From Cyclobacteriaceae bacterium (GTDB taxonomy: Bacteria; Bacteroidota; Bacteroidia; Cytophagales; Cyclobacteriaceae), in NCBI GenBank assembly GCA_019638395.1, contig JAHBTX010000002.1, positions 310,001 to 374,000 of the forward strand: DNA of 64,000 nucleotides, in the 5' to 3' direction. How positions within the stretch are numbered: position 1 is the stretch's first letter; each line of letters starts with the position of its first letter. Positions 37,001 to 43,383 of the stretch are shown piece after piece. The notes beneath the pieces are model-generated. The model was not told the DNA's origin. It saw only the letters and a program-made list of their open reading frames with translations, and did not search any database. The position numbers and the translations under genes were made by a program.

Positions 37001-38159
37001 TATTTGGTGTAATAACGTTTGAGCGATAGATTTTACCCGCCTCGCCCATATCCATAAGGCCTACTACGTTGCGTAAGGTTTGCGTATCGTTCTGCCGATT
37101 TAACAAATACACTTCTACACGTGTAATGTTTATGCCCGATGTAATCTGTGGCAGTGTGCTTAGCCAGTTTTCGAAATTATCGCGGAAGAACTGGCCTAAA
37201 AAAAAGTGGCGGTTCTCATCGTAGTTTGAACCAACAATTTCAAACGGCCGCCCTTGTGAGGCACCATTCGTACTGCCATTTACTTTTATACTGGATTGTT
37301 TACCGCGTTGTGTGGTTGCCAATGTGGTTACAAACAACTTTCCAAACTGCATCTGCGCTTTTACCCCAAACAGGTTTTGCGAACCCGTGATTAAACTGTT
37401 GTTAAGCGGTAAACTCACATTACCAATCTCCAACTTTTTCAGAATGTCTTCTTTAAAGCCGGTGTACTCCACCTTCATGTTGTTCTGAAAGTCGAACGAG
37501 TTGTTGTTATCGAAGTTGGTGGTAACGGCCAATTTTTCGCCCACTTTACCTTGCACACTCAGGTTTATTTGCTGATCGAACTCGAAGCCTCCGTTGCGTT
37601 GCTGGCGGATGGGGATGGATGGATTCTCTAATTTTTGAAACTGCGCGCCAAAGTCAAGGTTAACAAACCCCCGTGGAATCAATTCCACATAGCTACCACC
37701 AAAAATGCGATCCAGTACAGGGCTTACATAAATCTTCGGAATTAACCCGCGGCCACTTACGGCACTCTCACCATCCAGCGCTTTACTACGCGTTTGCCAG
37801 TACTCGCGCTTAATCAGCTTATCTTGTTCCTGGTTAAACTCATCAAACGAAATAGCCGTGGGCGATCGGAAGTTGAGCTTACCCATGCGTTCATAGATGG
37901 TATAGGTGCGGCCGGTGTCAATTTGTAAGTCGAAACCCAGGTTTTTAGAGTCTTGCAAAAACAAGGGCGAAAAACTGCGATAAGAAGAAAACGGATCACC
38001 GTACCGATCGCGCAAGCGAAACGAGGGCCGGTAAGGATTGACTATTCTATAGCGCGATGTATCAGAACGCACAGTATCGCGCTGCTGCCCCATTGCCAAC
38101 GGGGAGAGGCCAATAGTGAGGCCCAGGAGGAGCAGGATCTTCCGGTATTTAACAGTCAA
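31026..38159 (-). CDS. sprA: Type IX secretion outer-membrane translocon SprA/Sov
   Basis: This 2377-residue protein is the size expected for SprA, the giant beta-barrel that exports folded proteins with C-terminal sorting domains through the outer membrane. It begins with a signal peptide (residues about 1-25, LLLLGLTIGLSPLAMG) and is rich in alternating beta strands. The N-terminal quarter carries VSPVLDRIFGGSYVELIPRG and VEYTGFKEDILKKLEIGNVS (about 146-240), and the last residues are TRAGFKIIFNLAQ, a strand ending in an aromatic-containing C-terminus as in barrels. Its start is a TTG at 38159, six bases after the ruvA stop. Gliding and secretion functions are known for the family; whether this strain glides cannot be judged. 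Confidence 0.93.
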   Translation of the reverse strand: MTVKYRKILLLLGLTIGLSPLAMGQQRDTVRSDTSRYRIVNPYRPSFRLRDRYGDPFSSYRSFSPLFLQDSKNLGFDLQIDTGRTYTIYERMGKLNFRSPTAISFDEFNQEQDKLIKREYWQTRSKALDGESAVSGRGLIPKIYVSPVLDRIFGGSYVELIPRGFVNLDFGAQFQKLENPSIPIRQQRNGGFEFDQQINLSVQGKVGEKLAVTTNFDNNNSFDFQNNMKVEYTGFKEDILKKLEIGNVSLPLNNSLITGSQNLFGVKAQMQFGKLFVTTLATTQRGKQSSIKVNGSTNGASQGRPFEIVGSNYDENRHFFLGQFFRDNFENWLSTLPQITSGINITRVEVYLLNRQNDTQTLRNVVGLMDMGEAGKIYRSNVITPNTNAQAPTANNANNLFTLLGGISANSDGINQALEGLGLVNGTDFEKITSARKLAPTEYTFHKELGYLTLQRKLQNDEALAVAFEYTYNGRAYKVGELSEDYGNKPEDQVAYLKLLRPRKIAIKDPQGKILPTWDLMMKNIYNLNVSGLTRDGFQLRLIYRDDRTGIDNPQLQEGDFARTQQLIRVFGLDRLNPYNDPQPDGNFDYVEKVTINSETGTIVFPFLEPFNKALRELFANETNLALRDQLIRKYVYDTLYRTTKAEAELVTTKNKFYLVGSFKAGSGKEIIIQGFNISPGSVKVYAGGMPLQEGLDYTVDYTFGKVTILNEGILTSGKDIDINYEQQDPFAFQTRSLLGTRLDYKLNDNINIGSTLLYYNERPLVSRNLIGTEPARNLQYGLDFNMRKESRFLTKMVDALPFLQTKEQSTVTLNAEFAQLLPGTSNIVDGDGTSFIDDFENTATPYSLLSPQAWKLASIPKEYDPTNGSLDNIEAGYRRAKLAWYQVDNLFYRTGGRFKPNNLSEADMANHYVRAVKPTEIFPNFDPFVGNFFEQIFDLAYYPEERGPYNYNTQLNNFGRLNNPRNNWAGITTAIRTEVDFDKANIEYIEFWLLDPFINNPRGLINDGVNPPQSNTTGGKLIFHLGSVSEDVLRDGKHAFENGLPADGDLSPINVTENNWGYVTNKQYLNNAFDNNTAARPNQDVGLDGIANAQEATKFQNNFLNLLNPAARAIAERDPSADDFQYFLGNNLDARDAKILERYKNFNNQEGNTPILTGNEAFAISGTTIPDNEDLNQDNTLSDLEEYYSYNIDLTPSKLRVGNKYIVDAVQSSDNPDATWYLFRIPVRQFDGITGNIDGFKSIRYVRMVLTDFDKPVVLRMAKFRAVGNRWRRYTENLEESRFGEPIEPNLDNFSVSVVNVEENSVANNVKPGYIEPLRRDRDNTSAVQRRLNEQSVQMCVTELPDGDARAIYKNVSMDFFNYGRIKMFISAHNTNLAKPIQDNELVAFLRLGTDFDENYYEIELPLKITPAGVRSVDEVWPEQNQIDLDLNELYALKARRDREGFNLGILYPQSGPEPAGKHGIRILGRPDLSQVRTMMIGIRNPRTNDAKTFDVCLWANEMRLTDFDRTAGWAANVMLNTKLADLGTVSGSLRHISFGYGGVQSKISERARGETTRYDVSANLNIDKLLPQWTGLKIPMFISYENTTINPKYDPANPDLRILAALQSFNSDAEREEYLKIIQDRSVRRSLNFTNVRKVKTNQEAVPHIYDIENFSFTYAFSEATQTNFNLRENTMRNYRGAVVWQYSPKFKGFEPFKDAKALKSPFLQLIKDFNFNPMPSNISVRGELDRSFTKMVYRNASSDLESSIPNFQKFFVFNRFYNVRWNITKTLGLDYASRVNAIIDEPDGDLDNRDSIQVVINNLKKLGRMKNFDQNITANYTLPLEKLPFTNWLNAEYRYNVGYNWQAGPLEKDESLRLGNIIQNTQDQGLSGRVDLVKLYNKIGFLKTINTPPRPAAPVRPGTPAAKPTQPDTIKRPPDLKAIKGMLRLIMSVRNITGTYTVTQGTLLPGFTPDPYLFGLDKGWAAPGWGFILGQQEAGFQKKAGEKGWLTRSQRLTTPFTQKQMKDLSLSAAVEPSTELRIKLDVKKNSTTAFQEIFRIDSAGTAYESLSPSRIGSYKISINTINTAFSNNQSLNSTVFKQFEENIAIMQNRFSTITGNAYESRSQDVLIPAFLAAYTGQSAERTNLSPFPRLPIPSWRVDYTGLSKMGNLKDIFQSITINHAYASSYSVVNYSNSLEYDQVSLNNPIENYNNGLFASKTNSNGELIPVYVISQVMISEQFSPLIGVNLRTKKKLNFKFEYKTKRDLALNISNSQVTELNSKDWSVSLGYTKNNMRLPFKSDGKVITLKNDVVMQMDMSVTNNRTIQRKIAEVNTVTNGNINFQLRPNVSYLVNQKLRVQAYMERSVNEPLVTNSFRRSTTRAGFKIIFNLAQ

Positions 38160-38165
38160 TGGGGT

Positions 38166-38753
38166 TCAGGCGTTTTTAAGTGCTTGCTTTACGAGCTCTT
38201 CTAAACTTATTGTGTTTCCCGATTTCTTCAGGATTGCATCCACACTCTTTTCAGCCGCAGCTTTGGCAATGCCAAGCGTAATTAAGGCAGTTAACGCCTC
38301 GTGGCGGATGGTATTGTGTGCCAACCCGGTTTTTCCGGTGTCATCAACCTGGTCTTTGCGAAGCTTGTCTTTCAGTTCCAGCACTAACCGTTGGGCGGTT
38401 TTTCCACCAATTCCTTTTACAGACTGCAGGGTGGCCACATCTTCGCGCACTATTGCATTTTTTAAATCGGTTGGCGACAGATACGACAACACCATTAATG
38501 CCGTGTTAGGCCCCACCCCATTTACCGAAATAAGATTTTGAAACATCTGTTTTTCGGCTTCACTGGCAAATCCATACAAAATGTGGGCATCTTCGCGCAC
38601 ATGCAGGTAGGTAAGCAGCGTAAGGTCTTCGCGATCTTTGATTTCAGAGAATGTATGGAGCGAAATGCTCACCTGGTAGCCAATGCCGTTTACTTCCAAC
38701 AGCACAAATGTGGGCTCCTTATGTGCGAGCTTTCCTTTTAAGTAAGCGATCAT
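38166..38753 (-). CDS. ruvA: Holliday junction branch migration protein RuvA
   Basis: This 195-residue DNA-binding subunit of RuvAB has a normal length. It starts MIAYLKGKLAHKEPTFVLLE (OB fold), has helix-hairpin-helix segments FQNLISVNGVGPNTALMVLS (about 71-90) and ATLQSVKGIGGKTAQRLVLE (about 106-125), and a C-terminal domain III that contacts RuvB (about 145-195). It is directly upstream of sprA and probably shares its transcript. ruvB is not in the window. Confidence 0.96.
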   Translation of the reverse strand: MIAYLKGKLAHKEPTFVLLEVNGIGYQVSISLHTFSEIKDREDLTLLTYLHVREDAHILYGFASEAEKQMFQNLISVNGVGPNTALMVLSYLSPTDLKNAIVREDVATLQSVKGIGGKTAQRLVLELKDKLRKDQVDDTGKTGLAHNTIRHEALTALITLGIAKAAAEKSVDAILKKSGNTISLEELVKQALKNA

Positions 38754-38867
38754 GGAAAAGCTTAAAAAATAAAATGCAGTTTACGAGGATTTGGGCAGGG
38801 ATGCAAATGCCATTAATCCCAACCAAAAGGGATAATTTTCTAAACTTTGATGTACCAAATCATGATT

Positions 38868-39239
38868 ATGAAAACACCTCGAATAACCGGAACCCGTTAC
38901 GTGTTGGCCGTTAAAAATCTGGCTAAGTCGGTTGATTTTTATAAGGATAAACTGGGCTTTTCTACCCATTGGGAAGATGGCATTGGCTGGCACCAATTGT
39001 ATCGCGATAATTTTGTGGTAATGTTGGGCGAGTGTGCCGATGACCGATCGGCTTTTGAAACCCGGAACCATTCTTACTTTGCTTATGTAGAAGTGGAAAA
39101 CATAGATGAGCTTTATCAGGAATTTGAATCCAAAGCTGTTGATATGTTAAGTAAACCCGAAAATAAACACTGGGGTCAGCGCGAATTTGGTATTCGCACA
39201 ATTGATGGCCATCGGATCATGTTTGGTCAGCCTGTTTAA
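38868..39239 (+). CDS. VOC family protein (glyoxalase/bleomycin-resistance fold)
   Basis: This vicinal oxygen chelate protein has 123 residues from the ATG at 38868; other in-frame ATGs lie at 38850 and 38862. It contains TGTRYVLAVKNLAKSVDFYK (the typical first beta-alpha unit with Asp-Phe-Tyr), FVVMLGECADDR and the closing DGHRIMFGQ. A second unit, HSYFAYVEVENIDELYQEFE, completes the paired fold. Family members include glyoxalases, dioxygenases and antibiotic-binding proteins. The metal ligands of a true enzyme cannot be confirmed, so a binding or resistance role is equally possible. Confidence 0.8.
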   Translation: MKTPRITGTRYVLAVKNLAKSVDFYKDKLGFSTHWEDGIGWHQLYRDNFVVMLGECADDRSAFETRNHSYFAYVEVENIDELYQEFESKAVDMLSKPENKHWGQREFGIRTIDGHRIMFGQPV

Positions 39240-39293
39240 GTTTAAAAACCTTTCTTAAGCAGAACTTAAAGGTTGCCAACCTCTATTTGATTT

Positions 39294-39340
39294 AGGCGTT
39301 ATGACGGCTATATACAGAACCTTGAAGCCGTCAGACGCCT
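39294..39340. repeat. Dispersed inverted repeat element, copy 1
   Basis: Left arm AGGCGTTATGACGGCT (39294-39309) faces right arm AGCCGTCAGACGCCT (39326-39340) across a 16-base loop. The arms pair with one bulge. A second copy with nearly the same arm sequence is at 61900-61946. It is between the VOC gene and the MreB-like gene. Confidence 0.75.
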
Positions 39341-39412
39341 TTACACGCTCTTTTTATTAGCAACTAAAATGAAAGGTGGTTAACGTTAACTACCTTTATA
39401 AAAATTTTAACC

Positions 39413-40426
39413 GTGTTTACTCCAACCCGAAATCTTGCTTTTGATATAGGTAACAACAATACATTGCTGGCCGATCAGCACAATATACTTTTGTCGCAAC
39501 CATCGGTATTGGTGATTAACGAACTGAGTCATAAAGTCGAAGCCATTGGCGAAAAAGCGTTTGAGATGTTGGAGAAAACGCCTGCTAACCTCAAGCCTGT
39601 TAAACCATTGAAAGGTGGCGTAATCTCCGATGGCGAATCGGCTAAAAAGATGGTAAAGGAATTGGTGCAACGCATTGGCAAGCCTTCATTCTTAAGTGGC
39701 GGATTTAACTACTTGCTTTCAGGAGTACCTTTCGATACAACGCCCGTAGAGAAGCGTGCGTTACGCGATACGCTTGAGCAATTTACAGCCCGGCATACAC
39801 ACCTAGTACACGAGCCATTGGCAGCAGCGTTGGGTATGGGTTTAAATATTCAAGAGCCGGAAGGTAAACTGGTAGTGGATATTGGTGGCGGCATTACCGA
39901 AGTGGTGGTAATTTCCCTGTCGGGGATTGCTGCCTTTCAATCGGTGCGCGTAGCAGGCGATGCAATGGATGAAGAAATTCAGGATTACTTTAGAAGAGTA
40001 TATAATCTGGCCATAGGATTAAAAACAGCCGAGCAGGTAAAGAAAAAAATAGGCTGCGTGTTTGAACCAGTTGCTTCGCGCGATGAAATGCTTTTGGTTA
40101 AAGGTAAAGACCTGATTGAAGGTGTGCCGGTTAGCAAAGCGATCAGTCAGGTTGAACTTAGCCACGTACTCGAGCGTCCGTTTCGGCAAATAGAGGAATG
40201 TATTCAGCAATCATTGGAAATATGCCCGCCCGAGTTGGCTGGAGATATTTATAAAAGCGGTATTTATGTAACGGGCGGCAATGCCGTATTAAAAGGTTTG
40301 CATGAACGATTAAGTAAAATTTTTAAACTGCCGGTACACATCGATCCGCAAGCCTTGTTTTCTGTAAGTCGTGGCGTGCGCACCGTGCTCTCTGCTCCAA
40401 CAAAGTACAAGGGTATTTTGATGTGA
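39413..40426 (+). CDS. Divergent MreB/actin-like protein
   Basis: This 337-residue actin-fold ATPase is related to MreB, the filament that guides cell-wall synthesis. Phosphate 1 is LAFDIGNNNTLLADQHNILL (usual MreB DLGTANT), phosphate 2 is LVVDIGGGITEVVVISLSG (about 153-171), and the adenosine region is SGIYVTGGNAVLKGLHERLS (about 283-302). ERPFRQIEECI (about 261) corresponds to the MreB interdomain segment. It starts with GTG at 39413 with a short AT-rich leader. The partners mreC/mreD, pbp2 and rodA are not adjacent, so it may be a second, specialised copy. Function is inferred from the fold only. Confidence 0.82.
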   Translation: MFTPTRNLAFDIGNNNTLLADQHNILLSQPSVLVINELSHKVEAIGEKAFEMLEKTPANLKPVKPLKGGVISDGESAKKMVKELVQRIGKPSFLSGGFNYLLSGVPFDTTPVEKRALRDTLEQFTARHTHLVHEPLAAALGMGLNIQEPEGKLVVDIGGGITEVVVISLSGIAAFQSVRVAGDAMDEEIQDYFRRVYNLAIGLKTAEQVKKKIGCVFEPVASRDEMLLVKGKDLIEGVPVSKAISQVELSHVLERPFRQIEECIQQSLEICPPELAGDIYKSGIYVTGGNAVLKGLHERLSKIFKLPVHIDPQALFSVSRGVRTVLSAPTKYKGILM

Positions 40427-40494
40427 GTAGTTGAAGGCCTAACACCATAAGCACATAGGGTGTATTTCAAATTGTCATGGTTTACTTCAACATT

Positions 40495-40511
40495 CAATCC
40501 CTACGGGATTG
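40495..40511. repeat. Palindromic hairpin 1
   Basis: CAATCCC (40495-40501), TAC loop, GGGATTG (40505-40511). Perfect 7-bp stem. It shares the core ATCCC/GGGAT with hairpin 2. Confidence 0.75.
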
Positions 40512-40546
40512 CTTTGGACTTGGGTTGTGGGTTTTCTACCATCATT

Positions 40547-40564
40547 AAATCCCTATCGGGATTT
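40547..40564. repeat. Palindromic hairpin 2
   Basis: AAATCCC (40547-40553), TATC loop, GGGATTT (40558-40564). Perfect 7-bp stem with the same ATCCC/GGGAT core as hairpin 1. Confidence 0.75.
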
Positions 40565-40576
40565 TAGGACGAACAG

Positions 40577-40592
40577 GACTCCGTTAGGAGTC
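40577..40592. repeat. Palindromic hairpin 3
   Basis: GACTCC (40577-40582), GTTA loop, GGAGTC (40587-40592). Perfect 6-bp stem. Confidence 0.7.
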
Positions 40593-40624
40593 GGATATTG
40601 GTAGAACATTATAATAATGAAAAA

Positions 40625-40645
40625 CGACCCCGCCTAGCGGGGTCG
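40625..40645. repeat. Palindromic hairpin 4, terminator-like
   Basis: CGACCCCGC (40625-40633), CTA loop, GCGGGGTCG (40637-40645). Perfect GC-rich 9-bp stem preceded by AAAA and followed by AATGTTTTAG. It may end both convergent transcripts, but no uninterrupted T tract follows. Confidence 0.75.
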
Positions 40646-40763
40646 AATGTTTTAGTACGACAATTTGAAATGGACCTGGCACATGCATCACTTAATGAAA
40701 TCAAATTTTCTTTGGTTATTGCTCTGCCAGCTATGTGTACTATGTTTCTATGTGGTTAAATAC

Positions 40764-41846
40764 CTACCGTTTAAACTCAAATTTCTTTTTTGCAACCACA
40801 TTTCCATTCACCACAATTTCCAACAGGTGTGTGCCGCTGTGTAATTTGCGTGTGGTAAAATCCTGAAAGCGTTGCTGCTTTTTAATGATAATGGTTTCGC
40901 CTGGTTTTAAATCCAACTCTTTAAGCTTAAAAACTTTAGGCAATTGCACACCCGATTTTTTACTGTAATGAATCCGGTAATCAACCATTAAGCGCTGGTT
41001 GGTTTTTTTATTAGAGTCAATATTGAATTGAAAAAGTAATACATCGTTGAGCCTGAGCGTGGACTTATTAATTGTAAATTTTTTGATACTTATTTCTACT
41101 TTTTTTGTGAGGTTAAAAACAGCCATCGACTGTTGATCACCTTGCTTGAGCAGCGACCGGCACCCGCGTTTTATAATCCACGCGGTATGCGGATGTGCCT
41201 GATCCCAACTTTTAATCAAGTTCAAAACATGATCGGGCGAATCTTTTGTAATGTCATTTAAATGGTTGGCAACGGATTTCCGAACATACAAAACATCATC
41301 AGCACGCAAGGTTTGAAGAATAGGAGTAGTGAGTGCGGGGTTCTCAATAATGGCATCTAATTTAAACGACCACGGTAGTCGCGGTCGGCTTCCTTCCGAA
41401 GCTAGTCGCCTTACATGTTCATTTTTATCGTTAGCCCATTTGTACATTTCATTCAACGTTGCTTTCAGGTCTAGTTTCAAAAAAGTACGGATGGCAAACT
41501 CAGACGAACCAAATTGTGTAAAATACTTCAGAGCATTCAATGAAAGTGACAAATCAGCTTGTCCAAACTGGGCTACATAATCCGGAAATACCAGGTTGGT
41601 ATAACCGCCTTTTAATTGAGGAATCACATCCTTCATAATGCCAACGGTGGTGGCATAATTTTCAGGAAGATGCTTTTGTAAAACCCTTGAAGTATTTCGC
41701 ATCCGTTCATTGAGCGACAGTCTTTCAAAATTGTAGGTGACATCTTTTACGAAGGCCTCGGCTTTAAAGGGTTTGTAAACCAAGGCAACTACCTGCGCCA
41801 GATTTTTGTAGTAGGCGCGGTTGAACATTTCTTTTAATGGCTCCAT
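40764..41846 (-). CDS. alkC: AlkC-type DNA alkylation repair glycosylase
   Basis: This 360-residue protein runs from the ATG at 41846. The frame is open to 41885, but those residues are foreign to the family. The N-terminal two-thirds are HEAT-like repeats of the AlkC/AlkD superfamily. The diagnostic NEHVRRLASEGSRPRLPWS block (about residues 143-161) is followed by VRKSVANHLNDITKDSPDHV and TAWIIKRGCRSLLKQGD. The last roughly 105 residues (about 255-360) form a beta-rich, Ig-like domain, as seen in AlkC enzymes that remove 3-methyl bases from DNA without base flipping. It is a single gene convergent with the MreB-like gene. Confidence 0.88.
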   Translation of the reverse strand: MEPLKEMFNRAYYKNLAQVVALVYKPFKAEAFVKDVTYNFERLSLNERMRNTSRVLQKHLPENYATTVGIMKDVIPQLKGGYTNLVFPDYVAQFGQADLSLSLNALKYFTQFGSSEFAIRTFLKLDLKATLNEMYKWANDKNEHVRRLASEGSRPRLPWSFKLDAIIENPALTTPILQTLRADDVLYVRKSVANHLNDITKDSPDHVLNLIKSWDQAHPHTAWIIKRGCRSLLKQGDQQSMAVFNLTKKVEISIKKFTINKSTLRLNDVLLFQFNIDSNKKTNQRLMVDYRIHYSKKSGVQLPKVFKLKELDLKPGETIIIKKQQRFQDFTTRKLHSGTHLLEIVVNGNVVAKKKFEFKR

Positions 41847-41957
41847 GAAATTTGTTTGTCCAAAATAAAAGAAACTCACTGACAAGTGTATGTCAGTAGC
41901 TAAACGGGTTCAATAAAAAGGTTGTCTTGTATAGCCAGCCAAGACAACCTTTTTGTA

Positions 41958-42809
41958 TTAGATCTTCGCCAATGTTTCTTTAACCACTTCGGCCAACGGT
42001 GTAGTTGACCTTCCAATCAATCCTGATAATTGTTTACTGTCGTCAAACAAATCGTTTTTAGAGGCGGATACATCCATGCTGGCATAAGCGTGTGCCATTG
42101 GTTCCGGCAGGCCAATCTTTTTAAGAACCTCGGCATACTCTGCTTCTGGCAGATTGTTGTATGGAATATTCTTACCGGTTTGTTTGGAAACTTCCGCGGC
42201 CAGGTTGGTTAACGTAAAATTTGTATCACCGGCCAACTCGTAAACTTTATTATCGTGCCCGCTTGTTGTTAGCACCACAACCGCTGCATCGGCATAATCT
42301 TTACGGGCTGCAGCTGATATCTTGCCATCTTTTGTGCTACCCACAAATGCACCGGCTTGTACAGACCCGGGAATAGAAGCAGCATAGTTTTCAGTATACC
42401 ATCCGTTACGCAAAATGGTATAGGTAATGCCAGATGCCTTTAAAGCTTGTTCGGTAGCCAGGTGTTCAGGTGCTAAACCCAATGAAGATTTGTCGGCATG
42501 GAGTACGCTGGTGTAAACAATTTTTTTAACTCCAGCTTTTTTTGCAGCGTTAATTACATTTTCATGTTGTTGTTTGCGTTTCCCAATTTCACTTCCTGAA
42601 ATCAATAACAATACGTCCACACCGTTCAGCGATGCGGCCAGCGTTTCGGGTTGATCGTAATCAAATGCGCGTACCTCAACACCTAAATTTTTTGCTTTTT
42701 CAGGTGTACGTACCAATGCCACTAAGCTCTGAGTAGATGTTTTTTCTTTTAATTTTTGAATGATTAATCGCCCCAATTGGCCATTCGCTCCAGTTACTGC
42801 TGTTTTCAT
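41958..42809 (-). CDS. NmrA-like NAD(P)H-binding oxidoreductase (QorB-type)
   Basis: This 283-residue atypical SDR has the N-terminal Rossmann loop AVTGANGQLGRLIIQKLKEK, then VEVRAFDYDQPETLAASLNG, VLLLISGSEIGKRKQQHENV and YTILRNGWYTENYAASIPGS (about 130-149). These are typical of the NmrA/QorB (YtfG) NAD(P)H:quinone reductase group. It acts in the cytoplasm, probably reducing quinones or sensing redox state. It lies 46 bases downstream of an Rrf2 regulator gene on the same strand, and an operator-like site matching one upstream of rrf2 lies in the gap. This suggests induction by the same signal. Confidence 0.85.
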   Translation of the reverse strand: MKTAVTGANGQLGRLIIQKLKEKTSTQSLVALVRTPEKAKNLGVEVRAFDYDQPETLAASLNGVDVLLLISGSEIGKRKQQHENVINAAKKAGVKKIVYTSVLHADKSSLGLAPEHLATEQALKASGITYTILRNGWYTENYAASIPGSVQAGAFVGSTKDGKISAAARKDYADAAVVVLTTSGHDNKVYELAGDTNFTLTNLAAEVSKQTGKNIPYNNLPEAEYAEVLKKIGLPEPMAHAYASMDVSASKNDLFDDSKQLSGLIGRSTTPLAEVVKETLAKI

Positions 42810-42819
42810 AAAATTTATT

Positions 42820-42840
42820 TTGTAATAAAAGATGTTACAT
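42820..42840. promoter_or_regulatory. Putative Rrf2 operator upstream of the NmrA-like gene
   Basis: TTGTAA (42820-42825) and TTACAT (42835-42840) give an inverted repeat TGTAA-N9-TTACA, with the same arm sequence and the same 9-base spacer as the site upstream of the Rrf2 gene. It is about 11-31 bases before the NmrA-like start. Confidence 0.6.
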
Positions 42841-42855
42841 TTAAGGTTAAAAAAA

Positions 42856-43263
42856 TTAAAATTGTTTCACGAAGCTGCTTAAAGTCTTTTTTCTTAAAGA
42901 ACTGATTACCAAATCATCGGTTTCTGAAAAAATTCCATCCAGCTTTTTATTGATAACTTTACCCACAGGGCACTTGGCACTGGTGTGTAGATTTTTCTTA
43001 CCGAGTACTTCTGAGTTTTTTACGGCTATATAAACATCAGCCAACGAAATCTCATTTTGTGATAAATTCAATTTGGAGCCGCCTTCCTTTCCTTTTCTAC
43101 CAACTACCAACCCCGCGTTTTGTAAAACGCTCATTTCTTTGCGAACCATGGCTGGATTTATATTAATGCTTCCGGCAATCCAATCAGAACTTACCCACTC
43201 ATCGCCAGCTTTGGCTAAAAGGGTTAAAATGTGAATGGCTGTTGCAAACCGGGTGTTGTTCAT
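42856..43263 (-). CDS. Rrf2 family transcriptional regulator
   Basis: This 135-residue winged-helix regulator starts TRFATAIHILTLLAKAGDEW, with a helix-turn-helix SSDWIAGSININPAMVRKEM (about 25-44) and wing LVVGRKGKEGGSKLNLS. Only one cysteine is present (KCPVGKV, about residue 98), so the three-Cys iron-sulfur cluster site of IscR/NsrR is absent and it resembles the YwnA-type Rrf2 regulators. That Cys could be a redox or electrophile sensor. An inverted repeat lies directly upstream, suggesting autoregulation, and a similar one precedes the neighbouring NmrA-like gene. Confidence 0.87.
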   Translation of the reverse strand: MNNTRFATAIHILTLLAKAGDEWVSSDWIAGSININPAMVRKEMSVLQNAGLVVGRKGKEGGSKLNLSQNEISLADVYIAVKNSEVLGKKNLHTSAKCPVGKVINKKLDGIFSETDDLVISSLRKKTLSSFVKQF

Positions 43264-43290
43264 AACGATGCAAAGTAAAGCACAAATTTT

Positions 43291-43315
43291 AATTGTAACA
43301 AAAAATATTACAATT
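43291..43315. promoter_or_regulatory. Putative Rrf2 operator upstream of the rrf2-like gene
   Basis: A perfect inverted repeat AATTGTAA (43291-43298) / TTACAATT (43308-43315) with a 9-base spacer lies 28 bases upstream of the start. It matches the site before the NmrA-like gene. Confidence 0.65.
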
Positions 43316-43383
43316 ATAATTATATCCTTGAATCTAAATCAAATAGAACTTTTAAAGATTATGCTTATGCTGGCAGGTTTTAT

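Larger units (their letters stand above)
40427..40763. other. 337-base gene-free stretch with four hairpins
   Basis: No ORF with homology is seen between the MreB-like gene and the convergent AlkC gene. The stretch contains four perfect short hairpins, listed separately, between 40495 and 40645. The remaining bases show no other signal that could be identified. Confidence 0.7.

Noticed and set aside
40495-40645. CRISPR array
   Set aside because: The hairpins differ in sequence and spacing; there are no identical direct repeats and no cas genes.
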